From positions 4,255-10,949 of the forward strand of contig DUGL01000186.1 in assembly GCA_013331415.1 (NCBI GenBank): a DNA stretch of 6,695 nucleotides, given 5' to 3'. This document shows, piece by piece, positions 6,179-6,695 of the stretch (the stretch's first letter is position 1; each line of letters opens with the position of its first letter). A program made the position numbers and the translations under genes. This DNA comes from Methanoregulaceae archaeon. Lineage in GTDB: Archaea > Halobacteriota > Methanomicrobia > Methanomicrobiales > Methanospirillaceae. The notes under the pieces were generated by a model. It saw only the letters and a list, made by a program, of their open reading frames with translations, made no database searches and was not told the origin of the DNA.

Positions 6179-6267
6179 CCTGGTGCACTGCCAAGGTATC
6201 CTTCCGGTGAGAGCCTGCCAGGCGATCCCCTCTCCTGGCCAGGAGCATCAGAGTCGCGTGCACCGGG
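6179..6267 (+). ncRNA. Possible structured RNA: long outer stem enclosing three hairpins
   Basis: CCTGGTGCAC (6179-6188) pairs with GTGCACCGGG (6258-6267) over ten positions with one G-U. Inside lie three local hairpins: AAGG-TAT-CCTT (6193-6203), GCCT-GCC-AGGC (6213-6223) and CTCCT-GGCC-AGGAG (6232-6245, a perfect 14-bp palindrome). Together they form a cloverleaf-like layout. It is not a tRNA: there is no T-loop consensus, and the loops are too small. I recognise no known RNA family. The strand is arbitrary since most pairs work in both directions, and GC-rich DNA yields such pairings by chance, so confidence is low. Confidence 0.25.
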
Positions 6268-6284
6268 GCATCGATCCCTACCGC

Positions 6285-6290
6285 TTTATA
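6285..6290 (+). promoter_or_regulatory. TATA-like box of the acyl-CoA synthetase gene
   Basis: TTTATA within CTTTATAG would put transcription start near 6313 and leave a leader of about 39 nt before the ATG at 6352. It is the best AT-rich match in the 100 bp before the gene. Confidence 0.4.
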
Positions 6291-6341
6291 GCAGGGTGTT
6301 CAATAGGGAACCAGGCAGTATTCTTCTCCCCTGGCCCCGGT

Positions 6342-6346
6342 GAGGT
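6342..6346 (+). promoter_or_regulatory. Ribosome binding site of the acyl-CoA synthetase gene
   Basis: GAGGT, inside GGTGAGGT (6339-6346), is a good match to the archaeal Shine-Dalgarno core. It ends five bases before the ATG at 6352 and fixes that start. Confidence 0.65.
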
Positions 6347-6351
6347 TCCTG

Positions 6352-6695
6352 ATGCTGAATATCACGACGTTTCTCGATAACCATGCACGGACCAGCGATC
6401 GGACTGCGGTAATATCCCCCTCGCAGGGAAAGGAATACACGTATTCCAGCCTCCTTTCGATGATGAGCAGGATCGCCGGGGACCTCGCGGACCAGGGGAT
6501 ACGCAAAGGTGACCGGGTCTGTATCTACCTTGACAGCAGCCCTGAGTACCTGGCGAGCTACTTCGCGATCTGGCGGCTGGGTGCGGTCGCTGTCCCGGCA
6601 AATATCGCCTACCGTGAGGCGGAGCTCCGCCACGCCCTGGCTGATGCCGGGGCACGGGGCCTGATCCATCGTGACACCGGCTCGGCCGTTGCAGA
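6352..6695 (+). CDS. AMP-forming acyl-CoA synthetase/ligase, N-terminal part
   Basis: The frame is open from the ATG at 6352 to the window edge, giving 114 residues of a protein usually about 500 or more long. The segment is typical of the N-terminal domain of class I adenylate-forming enzymes: FLDNHARTSDRTAVI at 7-21, YTYSSLLSMMSRIAGDLADQ at 29-48, GIRKGDRVCIYLDSSPEYL at 49-67, and FAIWRLGAVAVPANIAYREA at 71-90. Such enzymes activate a carboxylic acid with ATP to an acyl-AMP and usually transfer it to coenzyme A in the cytoplasm. The ATP-binding loop and substrate pocket lie beyond the window, so the acid (acetate, a longer fatty acid, an aryl acid, malonate) cannot be named. The gene has its own ribosome binding site and TATA-like box and lies on the same strand as cdc48, about 400 bp after it, so it is probably a separate transcript. 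Confidence 0.88.
   Translation, partial: MLNITTFLDNHARTSDRTAVISPSQGKEYTYSSLLSMMSRIAGDLADQGIRKGDRVCIYLDSSPEYLASYFAIWRLGAVAVPANIAYREAELRHALADAGARGLIHRDTGSAVA

Larger units (their letters stand above)
5949..6351. other. Intergenic region between cdc48 and the acyl-CoA synthetase gene
   Basis: About 400 bp without a supportable protein gene. Going downstream it holds the cdc48 terminator T-runs (5954-6024), a G7 run at 6084-6090 followed by TATACT, a set of nested inverted repeats at 6179-6267, a TATA-like box at 6285-6290 and a ribosome binding site at 6342-6346. Open frames cross it on both strands, but their products are rich in Cys, Trp, Pro and Arg and look like read-through of GC-rich DNA. 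Confidence 0.55.

Noticed and set aside
5469..6263. A 264-codon minus-strand frame spanning the end of cdc48 and the following spacer
   Set aside because: Most of it is antisense to well-supported cdc48 coding sequence, the product shows no domain pattern, and long antisense frames are common in GC-rich DNA.
6012..6380. A 122-codon + strand frame upstream of the acyl-CoA synthetase gene
   Set aside because: Its composition (Cys, Trp, Pro, Ser, Arg) is not protein-like, and it runs into the start of the ligase gene in a different frame.
6073..6393. 11-bp direct repeat ATGCACGGACC at 6073-6083 and 6383-6393
   Set aside because: Several 11-mer repeats are expected by chance in a window this size, and the flanks do not match, so this is not an insertion footprint.

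Overview
The window looks like chromosomal DNA of a methanogenic euryarchaeon, most likely of the order Methanomicrobiales. Evidence for an archaeon is the two-ring Cdc48/VAT ATPase, RadB (a recombinase paralogue found in Euryarchaeota), an archaeal ribose-1,5-bisphosphate isomerase/eIF2B-type C-terminus, GGTG-type ribosome binding sites, TATA-like boxes and oligo-T terminators. The order-level call is inference from overall protein character and cannot be settled here. DNA is GC-rich, codon use is even across the genes, and I see no insertion sequence, phage gene, CRISPR array, tRNA or rRNA.

Layout: (1) 1-234, + strand, C-terminal tail of an eIF2B-family sugar-phosphate isomerase, probably ribose-1,5-bisphosphate isomerase. 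(2) 235-592, gap with oligo-T runs and an AT-rich tandem element. (3) 593-1411, + strand, dapF, diaminopimelate epimerase. (4) 1519-3481, - strand, a tightly packed unit larC -> radB -> a 32-residue membrane peptide gene; both junctions are ATGA overlaps. (5) 3482-3527, a 46-bp divergent promoter region in which the TATA-like boxes for larC and cdc48 interlock. (6) 3528-5948, + strand, cdc48/VAT, with about 76 extra residues in the D2 lid and a near-HbYX C-terminus. (7) 5949-6351, gap with a terminator, a possible cloverleaf-like RNA fold and a TATA-like box. (8) 6352-6695, + strand, N-terminus of an AMP-forming acyl-CoA synthetase/ligase that runs off the window.

The genes are mainly housekeeping: lysine synthesis, nickel-pincer cofactor assembly, recombination and protein unfolding. 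I see no clear undescribed multi-gene system. The best leads are the unrecognised membrane micropeptide coupled to radB, the interlocked larC/cdc48 promoters, the Cdc48 D2-lid insertion, and the possible structured RNA upstream of the ligase.
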